A stretch of DNA of 64,000 nt, from the NCBI RefSeq assembly GCF_019703515.2, contig NC_059385.1, forward strand, positions 32,722,501-32,786,500, written 5' to 3'. Numbering within the stretch: the first letter of the stretch is position 1; every line of letters starts with the position of its first letter. The notes under the pieces are model-generated. The model saw only the letters and a list, made by a program, of their open reading frames with translations. It was not told where the DNA came from and searched no databases. This DNA is from Myxocyprinus asiaticus (Eukaryota > Chordata > Actinopteri > Cypriniformes > Catostomidae). Shown here piece after piece: positions 23,166 to 32,572 of this stretch. Position numbers and translations under genes: made by a program.

Positions 23166-23949
23166 TGTTGGGCCTCATGTACTCAGATATAAGACAAAGG
23201 CAAGCCTACATACAGTCATAAAGCCTGACTGAGGCCTACATACAGTCATAAAGCCTGACTACAACAACCGCGCCAAAATCAAACAAAGGGAGTCCAAAAC
23301 AGGCTACAGATCCCATGAATCCTTGCCCACTTTACACCTATGTGTGAAATTCTGAAGTATCAGTCTCTCAACTCCTATTGGATGAGGTGCATGACAGAAC
23401 GCGCCCCTCAACCATGATGTCATCGGGAGTATAAAAACCTCGGAGATCTTTCTGGGCGTTGCTTCCAGTGTCAGTATGTGCTGTGTCTAGTTGCAGCACT
23501 GCTGCTCCCAGGTGTAGCCTCGTTGCCCAAGGAAGTAACGTACGTACTTGAAACTTTGGCCATACAACCTCGCTGGACGAGTTGAGATTTCTCTGTGTTC
23601 CACCGAGCACCCTAACAGATCCTAAGGAGACCGCCGAGCAATCCGCATCTTCACCCATTTGCCTGCAGAAGTGAATAAAGAAGATTTCTCTTCCCTCTTC
23701 AACTGAGTCGACTTTGCTGATTTCTCCGGCAATCCACCGATAATCAGCCGCCGTACCGCCCGCCGACAGAGCGTGGAAACAGCCCCCCATCATCACCGGA
23801 GCTTCAAGGAACCGAGGTGGAGTCAAACGACAGACGAACACACATTCTACCCACGTCCTCATGTGATTCAAGTAAGAGGTTTATGTCTGGGCAGAGATAG
23901 ATTATTATAGTATGTTATTCTTGTGTATCAAGGTTATTGCTTGTACAGT
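23166..23949 (+). mobile_element. LTR-like repeat B with TATA box
   Basis: It starts TGTTGGGCCTCATG at 23166 and has an inverted CCAAT (CTATTGG) near 23375 and TATAAAA at 23430-23436, followed by a transcribed-looking region. A 29-base unit containing CATACAGTCATAAAGCCTGA is duplicated at 23203-23262. The match to repeat A ends at about 23949, where an L2 fragment takes over. Confidence 0.5.
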
Positions 23950-24360
23950 TGGTTTCGTGCAGCTACAAAATCGTATATCAGAAGACTACAAGGACAGTTC
24001 GGATTGCTGAGAGTATTATTGGTTGCCCCCTGCCCTTCCTTCAAGAATTCTACACTTCCAGAGTAAGGAAAAAGGCTGGAAAAATTACTCTGGACCCCAC
24101 TCACCCTGTCCACTACCTTTTTGAACTGTTGTCTTCTGGCCGACGCTTCAGAGCTCTGAGCACCAGAACCGTCAGGCACAAGAACAGTTTTTTCCCACAG
24201 GCTATCCATCTTATGAACAGTTCAAACTGCCCCACTGAGCAATAATTATGTGCAATACACAGTTTAGTCTTTTTATATTTATCCAACACATCCTACCTCT
24301 TCTGCCATTACATTCCCTTGCATCTGTATATAATATACCGATGTATATTTGTATTTGCAC

Positions 24361-24422
<62 letters not shown>

Positions 24423-24600
24423 TATTGTGTATTCTATATATACTTTATTTTCTATTCAATTTGTATTTGTTTGTTTTTTTATTATTTTGTATTATTATCT
24501 CTGTCTTGTTGTATTGTTTGTGAACTGGAAGCTTCTGTCACCAAGACAAATTCCTTGTATGTGTTAGCATACTTGGCAATAAAACTCATTCTGATTCAAA
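23950..24600 (+). mobile_element. L2/Rex1-type LINE, 3' fragment (copy 1)
   Basis: It encodes the last part of the reverse transcriptase protein across shifted frames: the text near LDPTHPVHYLFELLSSGRRF and RALSTRTVRHKNSFFPQAIH matches the end of copies 2 and 3. It then has the 3' UTR with a (TA)n tract at 24362-24418 and a tail with ACTTGGCAATAAAACTCATT. It is severely 5'-truncated, as LINEs often are. Confidence 0.85.
24362..24418. repeat. (TA)n microsatellite in L2 copy 1
   Basis: An uninterrupted TA run in the 3' UTR of the LINE. The corresponding place in copy 2 also has TA repeats (41948-42004), while copy 3 has GTGTATG repeats. Confidence 0.95.
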
Positions 24601-24612
24601 TTTAAGCATCTA

Positions 24613-24853
24613 CATTGTAAAAAAAAAAACTTGAATTCTACTTAATTCCATTATTACTCAGCAAAATTAACTTATGTGAAGTCTCAGTTGTTGTTGGCTT
24701 TCGCAAGAGGGAGTTCTGAGCGGGAAGCGCGTGAAGAACATTACATAAGCATCACAACCCAACAGTTAGGGTTAGAGTAAATTACCCAATACAACTGGCC
24801 CAACTCAAGCAACCTTATGGTTTGGTTAAAAATTCCACCCAGCATTTTTAGTG
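24613..24853. mobile_element. Possible short non-autonomous CACTA-like element
   Basis: The left end CATTGTAAAAAAA and the right end CCAGCATTTTTAGTG (inverse CACTAAAAATGCTGG) resemble CACTA-type termini. The body has no coding sequence. The two ends are not clear copies of each other, so this is tentative. Confidence 0.25.
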
Positions 24854-24897
24854 CTCCAAGCGACAAAATCTCTGACAATGTGAACGAGGCTTATGGT

Positions 24898-25075
24898 ACG
24901 TTTCCACTGGAGCGGAAGAAATCTGCTCATCGTTGCTCGCAACACTCCTGCTCTTCATGCTTGTTCGTACCGCTGTCAGTCCCACAGTCCACCTCACGAG
25001 CGTGGCGCTCGACTTCCATAGGAATTAATTGAAAACACCAGCTCACCTCCGCTCAAAATGTGCCAGTGGAAGCGT
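24898..25075. repeat. MITE with ACGTTTCCACTGG ends
   Basis: ACGTTTCCACTGG at 24898-24910 and CCAGTGGAAGCGT at 25063-25075 are inverted with one mismatch. The GC-rich interior has no reading frame of note. It resembles short hAT-like repeats of fish. Confidence 0.5.
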
Positions 25076-25600
25076 TGTTGGTGCTACGGATGCTTTCAGT
25101 GGCAGCAGGCATCTTCATTGATATATATATATATAAAGTGTTTGCTTTTGACGCGACACTCACGTCAGGTGTTTATCGACTTTGAACTAAATGACTCACA
25201 TAAGTCACATATTTCAGATGAAAACGTCGAATTTTGACCAAATGAGACATTTGAATCATTCAAAAAGCAGAATAACAAACTTAATCACGATCCAGTGGGC
25301 ATTACAGACTAGCAAACCAAAGCTGACGAAGCTAGTGTTACTTTTAATAACAGTTAATGTCATGTGAACTGTCCTATTTTGCATACTTTTGCATTTTCTA
25401 GTATACAGTAATAGTTTTATAGATAAAAAACATTGATACAAACCTTGTTTCTCCAAATAAATCAACAATTTGTTCTCGCTGAAAACCACTCCCTCCTGAG
25501 GCGATTCAAAAAGCCAGCGCGTCAGGTAACTAAAACGTTGAGTTGATTTGAGACAGGAGTTGGGCTGATTCGTCGGGGTGGGGGAGGGGTGCACTGTTTC
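25076..25600. other. Non-coding stretch before the CACTA right terminus
   Basis: AT-rich sequence with a short TATATATA tract near 25120. No gene or repeat boundary was recognised before the AACCCA-rich terminus. Confidence 0.35.
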
Positions 25601-25849
25601 AACTGTCAGTGAAAATGACCCAACCTCTAACCCAGCAACTGGGTTACACAAAAACTACCCAACACTGAGAAAATAACCCAATAAAATGACCCAAACGGCT
25701 CAACCCAGTGTTTGGGTTGAAAAAAGAACCCAGCATTTTTTAGAGTGCAGGCACTATAAATAGGTGCCTTTCTTTGCAGGCTCGCTGCAACACGTGCCGT
25801 CAGAGGGAGGAGCCGGTCAGCGGAAAAAACTCCTCATTGTTGAGTAACT

Positions 25850-26232
25850 GGGAACGTCATGGTTACTGGTGTAACCTCCGTTCCCTGATGGAGGGAACAA
25901 GACGTTGGTGTCAATGTAGTGACACTAGGGGTCACTACATTGACACCTAGTGTCAATGTAGTGACACTAGGGGTCACTCTTGGGATCCCGAGACACCTCT
26001 GGTCTTTGATAAAAGGCCAATGAAAATTGGCGAGTGGTATTTGCATGCCACTCCCCTGGACATACGGGTATAAAAGGAGCTGGTATGCAACCACTCATTC
26101 AGGTTTTATGCTGAGGAGCCGATATAAGGTCCGGCCATTTCAGCGGGTAGTTCAGCGTTGTGGCAGGAGGGACACAACGTCTCATTCCCTCCATCAGGGA
26201 ACGGAGGTTACACCAGTAACCATGATGTTCCC
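25850..26232. repeat. DIRS terminal region with a 39-base perfect inverted repeat
   Basis: 25858-25896 and 26186-26224 are perfect reverse complements over 39 bases (CATGGTTACTGGTGTAACCT...). The match extends outward to 47 bases with one mismatch, around a 289-base spacer. The spacer holds near-palindromic units GTGACACTAGGGGTCAC repeated in tandem at about 25918-25978. It also holds the text shared with copy A at the window start. Confidence 0.85.
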
Positions 26233-26953
26233 TATCTGTCACTCACTCGACGTTGGTGTCGATGGAGTGACACTAGGGGTCCTTATACGAAACGGCACAA
26301 GGCTGAACTGTGTTACGTGAACTGGCGGTGTGTGGTGGGCAGACTTGCTGTGTGCCTCATAGCCAGCACACCAGGTCGACACGTAACCTCCCCCAACATA
26401 GTTATGAGTGTCGAACGGCCTTTTCTGGGGACAAGTCGACTACCCAAAGATAGAGACAGGCTTAACCCAGTGGTGGCCTCTTTTCCCCTTCCCTTTTTCC
26501 ACTCCCTAAAAAAGAAGGGGGATTATCCAACTGGACCGCCAGGTCTAGTCAGGGGGTGTCCCTCCCAAGGGGAAGACGCCGTGGAGACCACACCTCGCCC
26601 AAAGAGGGGGGGATATTTAAGTGGAAAAATACGTCACATGGTCTTTCCAACCATGTGGGGAGCCTTCAAGGTAGATCCTGCCCAATGGGGGAGGAGTTAC
26701 TACAAACATGGAGACTGGGGCAGAGGGGCTCTGCCCAAGGAAGATGCAGTTTGCCAGCAGGGAAACGAACTAGCGGAAGATATACATCGCATGGGGTTAG
26801 CCTTACAGGGAACAGCCACATGTGGAGCACCTACCCCAGAACAGGGCTCTTAGCGCGTGTACTGGGCCAGCAGCGAGTCTCTCCGAAAACTTGACTGCCA
26901 CAGGGCTCGGAGGAAGTCAACCAGGGAACAAAGTTTGTGAACACTACTGGGAA

Positions 26954-28327
26954 TTAATGGTGCACGTCTTCAGCTCCAAGGGAGGTGGAAGGCGCTATGT
27001 GCAAGCGATACACCCGGCCAGCTATCCTGGGCTTATCCACTTGTGTTGCATGCACTACCTGGGATGAAACCGGTTCCACCCGGAGATTGTAGAACCTTGC
27101 ACAGGTGTTGGGTGTTGCCCAGCCCGCTGCTCTGCAAATGTCTGTTAGAGAGGCACCCCTGGCCAGGGCCCAGGGAGCCATTACACCCCTGGTAGAATGG
27201 GCTGGTAGCCCTACCGGGGGCGGCATGTCCTAGGCGACATATGCCATAGTTATGGCGTCAGTGAGCCAGTGGGTGATCCTCTGCTTGGAGACAGCGCTTC
27301 CTTTCTGCTGTGCACCAAAGCAGACAAAGAGCTGCTCAGAGATTCTGAATCTCTGCGTGCGATCCAAATAGATGCGTAAAGCACGCACCGGACACAGCGA
27401 CGACAGGGCTGGGTCTGCCTCCTCCTGGGGCAGCACTTGCAGGTTCACCACCTTGTCCCTAAAGGAGTGGTGGGAACCTTGGGCACATAGCCCGGTCAGG
27501 GTCTCAGGATCATGTGAGAGTAACCTGGACCGAACTCCAGGCACGTTTCGCTGACAGAGAATGCTTCCAGGTCACCTACCCTCTTGATGGAAGTGAGCGC
27601 AGTCAGGAGGGCAGTCTTCAAGGAGAGTGCCTAAAGCTTGGCTGACTGCAAAGGCTCAAAGGGGGTTCTCTGTAGACCCTGAAGAACTACAGAAGTCCGA
27701 TGAGGGAACGAGGCGCGGTCTGGAGGGATTCAACCTCCTGGTGCCTTTTAGGAACCTGATGATCAGGTCGTGCTTCCCTAAGGACTTACCGTCGACTGCG
27801 TTATGGTGTGCTGCTATGGCGGCAATGTACACCTTCAAGGTGGAAAAGGACAGCCTCCCTTCCAACCTCTCCTGCAGGAAGGAAAGCACTGATCTGACTG
27901 TGCATCTCTGGGGGTCTTCCTGAAAGGAAGAACACCACTTAGCGAACAGACGCCACTTCAAGGCATACAGACGCCTCGTAGAGGGGGCCCTAGCCTGAGT
28001 GATCGTGTCTACCACCGCAGGTAGGAGACAGCTTAGGTCTTCTGCGTCCCGTCCAGGGGCCAGACATGGAGATTCCAGAGGTCTGGCCATGGGTGCCAGA
28101 TGGTGCCCCTTCCCAGAGAAAGAAGGTCCTTCCTCAGGGGAATTCGCTAGGGGGGAGCTGTTGCGAGGAGCGTGAGGTCCGAGCACCACGTCTGGGCGGG
28201 CCAGTAGGGTGCTACCAGGATGACCTGCTCCTCGTCCTCCCTGACCTTGCACAGGGTCTATGCAAGCAGGCTCACTGGGGGAAATGCATATTGCACATGC
28301 CAGGGGGCCAGCTGTGTGCCAGCGCAT
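26954..28327 (-). pseudogene. DIRS tyrosine recombinase
   Basis: The enzyme would insert the circular DNA copy. The N-terminal core-binding part is at 28327-27656 (APSTRRLYALKWRLFAKWC, then STLKVYIAAIAAHH). The catalytic part continues in other frames: 27544-27230 has FRDKVVNLQVLPQ and CPVRALRIYLDRT, and 27226-26954 has AHSTRGVMAPWALARG, the H-x-x-R box, then GWATPNTCARFYN with the nucleophile tyrosine. The known catalytic set of R, HxxR and Y is therefore largely visible. At least two frameshifts and a stop between segments break it. Confidence 0.8.
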
Positions 28328-29759
28328 CTATGCCGAGGGGGGCCTCGGTCAGGGCATACCAGAGCAGGCAGTGGGGAGGATTTTTGAGAGGCGAACAGGT
28401 GCACCTGTGCCTGTCGAATCGACTCCAAATCAGCTGGACCACCTGAAGGTGGAGTCTCCACTCTCCCCTGAGGGTAACCTGTTGTGACAGCGCATCCGCT
28501 GTAGTGTTGAGGTTGCCCGGGATGTGAGTGGCTTGCAGTGACTTGAAGTGCTGCTGACTCCAGAGGAGGAGACGGCGGGCATGTTGTGACATACAACGAG
28601 AGCGCAAACCACCTTGGCGGTTGACATATGCTACCGTTGTCTTGTTGTCTGTCTGAACTAACATGTGCTTGCCCTGGATCAACGGCCGAAACCTCTGCAG
28701 GGTGAGCAGAATTGCCAACAACTTGAAGCAGTTGAAGTGTCAATGCAGTTGCGGACCCGTCCAGAGGCCGGTGGCTGCGTGCCCATTGCAAACAGCGCCC
28801 CAGCCCGTTTTGGGGGCGTCTGTCATGACCACGACATGCCTGGGGACCAGTTCTAGAGGAACACCTGCCCGTAGGAACGAGAGGTCGGTCCAAGGGCTGA
28901 AAAGATGGTGACAGACCGACGTAATGGCCATGCGGTGTGTCCCGTGGCGCCATGCCCATCTCGGGACTCGAGTCTGGAGCCAGTGCTGAAGTGGCCTCAT
29001 ATGCATCAACCCGAGCGGGGTGGCCACTCTCTGAAAAAGTTTCAGTGGAACCGCTGTTCCCTGTTTAAACGCCTTCAAACAGGCCAGCACCGACTGGGCG
29101 CATTTGTTCGTAAGGCGCGCCGTCAAGGAGACTGAGTCCAACTCCAAACCGAGAAAAGAGATTCTCTGAACCGGGAGGAGCTTGCTCTTTTCCCAGTTGA
29201 CCCGAAGCCCTAGTCGGCTGAGGTGTGAGAGCACCAGGTCCCTGTGTGCGCACGACACGTCTCGAGAGTGAGCTAGGATTAGCCAGTCGTCAAGATAATT
29301 GAGAACGCAGACCAGCCCTCGCAATGGATTGGAAAGCGCAAGCCATGCGTCCAAGTTCCGCGCAAGGGGGACCAATGGGACAACATCATCGGACGTACTG
29401 GCAGGTGGGGTCTCGCAGCGGGGCGGAGCTCGAGGTGCCACACCACGTCGTGGCCATGCTGGTCTAAGGACATTGAAGCACTTACCTGGCTCCTTGTGAC
29501 CACCCCCGGAACAGCCTGGGATGGGGGAGGAAGAGGTCTGTCCTTGTGACCCATGGAGACTGTCACATCGGGGGCGGATTTGTGCCGCAGCTCGGCGCTC
29601 AGGGGCGGGAGACCGCCGCTGGAGCGCCAAACCTGCCAAATAGAGTGGTGGACGGTGGTCATGATGACGGCCATACACACCGGATACGTGATCCAGGGAA
29701 CAAAGAAACCGCTCTTGCTGAGCTCTTGAGTACTGCAGCCACTTAGGCATGCAGCGCAA
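28258..29759 (-). pseudogene. DIRS reverse transcriptase and RNase H
   Basis: 29759-28740 carries the polymerase active site CVLNYLDDWLILAHS, followed by LGLRVNWEKSKLLP and SFLGLELDS. The palm and thumb are therefore present, but the sequence just upstream (29350-29480) is shortened and out of frame, so part of the fingers domain is lost. RNase H follows: VVMTDAPKTGWGAVCNGHA at the end of this frame, then 28721-28272 with LVQTDNKTTVAYVNRQGG. The RNase H frame overlaps the region leading into the recombinase, as is usual for the family. Confidence 0.8.
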
Positions 29760-30620
29760 TTAAATGCAAAAGGTAACAAAAAGATGGAGATTTGCTTACC
29801 AGCTCCAGAGCAGCGGGTTTTGTTGTCCCTGGGTCACCCGTCTCAAGGGCACTTTGAAGCCTTTCACGGGTTCTGGGTGGCCGCGAGACGGGTAGTGTCT
29901 GCTTCCCGCGGTGGGCTCCACACCGGGGCCAGGCCGAAAGGGCGGGCTGCGGCGGAGCCATTGCAGTCACCGCAGGGGGACGCTCTTGGCGATGAGTAGA
30001 TGGGGTGCGGGATCTTGAGCCACGCCGGGGCAAGATATGCCAGCTAGCATCCATCTACTGCTCTACCATCAAAAACTGCTGGACAAAGTCCTCGACAGTG
30101 TCGCCTAATAGGCCCGCCTGGGAAATGGGGGCAGCAAGGAATCGTGTCTTGTCGGCCTCACCCATCTCGACCAGGTTGAGCCAAAGGTGGCGCTCCTGGA
30201 CCACTAGTGTGGCCATCGTCCGCCCGAGAGACCGCGCTGTGACCTCCGTCGCTCGGAGGCAAGGTCGGTCATCAAGTGCAGTTCCTGCATCAATCCAGGG
30301 GTGGAACTACCCTCGTGCAGTTCCTTTAGCGCCTTGGCGGACTTGCAGGAGAGCCATGGCGTGCAGGGCGGAAGTGGCTTGTCCAGCAGCACCGTAGGCC
30401 TTGGCCGTCAGAGACGACGTAAACCTACAGGCCTTGGACGGGGGCTTTGGGTGGCGGCGCTCTGCGGGCATAGGTGCACCGCGAGCGCCTTTATCCACGG
30501 GGGATTGCCGAATAGCCCTTGGCCGCCCCACCATCGAGGGTAGTGAGGGCGGGGAAGCAGAAAAGATCGGGACGGGGCAGTAAAAAGTGCCTCCCGCGAC
30601 CTTGTCAGCTCTTCATGCAC
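29743..30620 (-). pseudogene. DIRS gag-like protein
   Basis: The segments are in shifted frames. 30392-30204 includes KALKELHEGSSTPGLMQELH, a block typical of fish DIRS gag, and 30054-29743 includes MDASWHILPRRGSRSRTPS followed by a basic, proline-rich tail. The protein is presumed structural for the particle. It has lost its N-terminus and has at least two frame changes. Confidence 0.65.
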
Positions 30621-30925
30621 TTCCGGGAAGAAAGGAACGGGGGCAGGGTGTGGCTTTGAGTGGTGCCGCGAGCCCAGGAACCAATCATCGAGCCGCGAGG
30701 GTTCAGGGAAGAGCAGTGAGTTCCACTCTAGCCGACGCTCGCGGCTGCCTGGGAAAGCATGTCGTCATCTCCGCGTCAGCCTGTGACTGGGCAATCGTCT
30801 CGATTTGGATGGCAGCGTCAACTGTCCAACATGTCGGTGATGTTGACAAAGGTACTTGAGGATCTCGCTGTAATACGTTGATCGATTACGGTGATGGATA
30901 AAAATTATCTGAGCTAGTCACAAGA

Positions 30926-31522
30926 GTGACAGATGTTGAAAAACGAATCAATTATTTGGAGTCATCAGAGAGGGAAATAGCCGCTAATCCGCCCGTGACC
31001 AAAGTTGATTTGGAACGTGTTCTTGAAAAGCTTGAAGATCTTGAGAATAGAAGCCGCAGAAATAGCATTCGAATTGTTGGAATTCCTGAGCATGAGGAGG
31101 GCAGAGATATGGTGAAATTCCTAGACGAGCTTTTCCCGAGTCTGCTCGACATAACAGGCCACAAGCTGGAAATCGAGCGAGCTCACAGAGTCCCAGCTCA
31201 CAGATCTGCTGAGGGAGAAAGGCCCCGATTGATTCTGGCCAAATTTTTGAGATCATCTGATAAAGATCTCGTGTTGTGCCAGGTGAGGAGCAAAGGAAAG
31301 CTTTCTTGGAAGAATTACAATATTTTCTTGTTCCTGGACTTTGCGAACTCGACAAGAGAGAAACACGATTGGTTTAAGGAATGCAAGAAACTCTTACATC
31401 AGCGGAAGATCACATTTGCTCTGATGTTTCTGGCCAGACTGAGAATAAACACCAAGGACGGCAGCAAAGTATTTACGTGTCCCAATCAGGCAATGTCTTT
31501 TATTGAAACAATGGGTGAGTAA
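30926..31522 (+). pseudogene. L1 ORF1 (copy B), open over 198 codons
   Basis: This is the best-preserved coding segment of the family. A short coiled-coil-like start (DVEKRINYLESSEREIAA) is followed by DLENRSRRNSIRIVGIPE, FLDELFPSLLDI, IERAHRVP and a C-terminal part KITFALMFLARLRINTKDG with a stop after FIETMGE. It would bind element RNA. It is shorter than full-length ORF1 proteins (usually more than 300 residues) because the 5' end is truncated. Downstream, at 31625-31725, the C-terminal coding text recurs in diverged form. Confidence 0.8.
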
Positions 31523-32572
31523 CCACTGGGTGTTTTTCTTGTGACTCACTGTACTTACTCTGGCTTTCGGAGTTTGTTTTGTTTTGTGGATTAACACTTT
31601 TCCTTAAAGAAACTTTTGCATTGACAGAAGATCACTTTTACAATGAAGTTCCTGGGCAGATTGAGAATAGATACTACAGATGACCGCAAAATATCTACAT
31701 GCCCACACAAAATATGTCTTTTATAAAGCTGGCGGACTGTGTAAATCATGGGATATACTTTTATGCGGCCTCCGAGTGAATTTACTCTTGACCATCCGAG
31801 GAACCGGGATGTGTGTTTCATTTCCTTTTGTGCTGGTTCCGCCTAGCGGTTGGAGCTTGTTTTGTTAAATAACACTACTTCGGGACAGTTATGGATAAAT
31901 CTGTCAGTTCCTTGTGCTTATGCCTCCTGTTGGCTGGAGTATGATTTGTGGAGTATTTTCGTGGGACACTGGAATGATTATGTCATCTGCTGCACTCATC
32001 AGCTGACTCACTGAAGATTCGTTTGAATGACTGAGGAAAATAAAAGGCTTTATATCGGCTGGAATTTGTTTTGTGAAGGAACACACCTTCAAGACAGTTC
32101 TGTGAATGAGTCTACGTGTTCTTTGTGTTTATTCTGCCTATTGGCTGGGGTTTGTTTTACAAAATATTTGATGTTATGTAATTTTGCCTTTCAAATTTGT
32201 GAGGCAAAATTGAGCAATCCGATGGCAAAGTTGTCGCGGGGGCTGTCGTAGGCGTACATGGACTCTTTGAGTTTAAAGGGATTGATGCTGGTTGGGGCTT
32301 TCGTGTGCGGGGTTAATGCGCACGTTTTTCTTTTTTCTGTTTGTTTTGTTCAGGGGGAAGTTTGGGGTTTTATTGTTGCATTAATGTTGAAATGTGGTCT
32401 TCATAATTTTGTTTTTGGCAAACAATGTATTTTTTCTATTATATCAAAATGAAGTTCAGGGGCAAAGATTTATTCTAGAATAGATTTTTTTTTTTTTTTA
32501 ATATCCAAATCCCTAATTTCTTCTGTTGTTGACTGCTCAGTTGGAAACATTTTAGTCTCCGATCACGCCCTG

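Larger units (their letters stand above)
11651..25747 (-). mobile_element. Candidate autonomous CACTA/EnSpm-like transposon, about 14 kb, decayed and invaded
   Basis: The right boundary is clear: 25727-25747 read outward-in on the minus strand begins CACTCTAAAAAATGCTGGG, and the last 130 bases are packed with AACCCA/TGGGTT units. The left boundary is less clean: 11651 begins CACCTAATTTGGGTTG and the next 180 bases are likewise filled with TGGGTT and AACCCA units. Ends starting CACT(A/G) with subterminal TGGGTT repeats are a hallmark of teleost EnSpm/CACTA elements. Between them lie a ten-exon SAM-domain gene and a transposase-like frame, both on the minus strand. I found no matching target-site duplication, so two separate elements remain possible. 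Confidence 0.5.
25780..30796 (-). mobile_element. DIRS-type tyrosine-recombinase retrotransposon (copy B)
   Basis: The element is much more GC-rich than its surroundings and reads right to left: gag, reverse transcriptase with YLDD, RNase H, then tyrosine recombinase, followed by a terminal region at 25850-26330. DIRS elements integrate as circles through a tyrosine recombinase rather than a DDE integrase, and have inverted or split terminal repeats. The 5' end is missing because an L1 copy begins at about 30797. Several frameshifts and a deletion in the reverse transcriptase make it inactive. Confidence 0.85.

Noticed and set aside
24349..24567. Reading frames rich in alternating tyrosine and isoleucine
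   Set aside because: They are translations of (TA)n tracts; the same occurs at 35629-35971 and 41871-42174. Not proteins.
26158..30583. Plus-strand reading frames in the GC-rich 26-30.6 kb block
   Set aside because: They lie opposite the DIRS coding frames on the minus strand and have no recognisable domains; they are shadows caused by high GC.
25780..30796. GC-rich block as horizontal transfer or a bacterial fragment
   Set aside because: The composition is explained by a DIRS retrotransposon with identifiable reverse transcriptase, RNase H and tyrosine recombinase.
1..30796. A single DIRS element spanning 1-30.8 kb interrupted by everything between
   Set aside because: The fragment at 1-640 is a 5' end in minus orientation, facing the wrong way to be the lost 5' part of copy B; two copies are needed.
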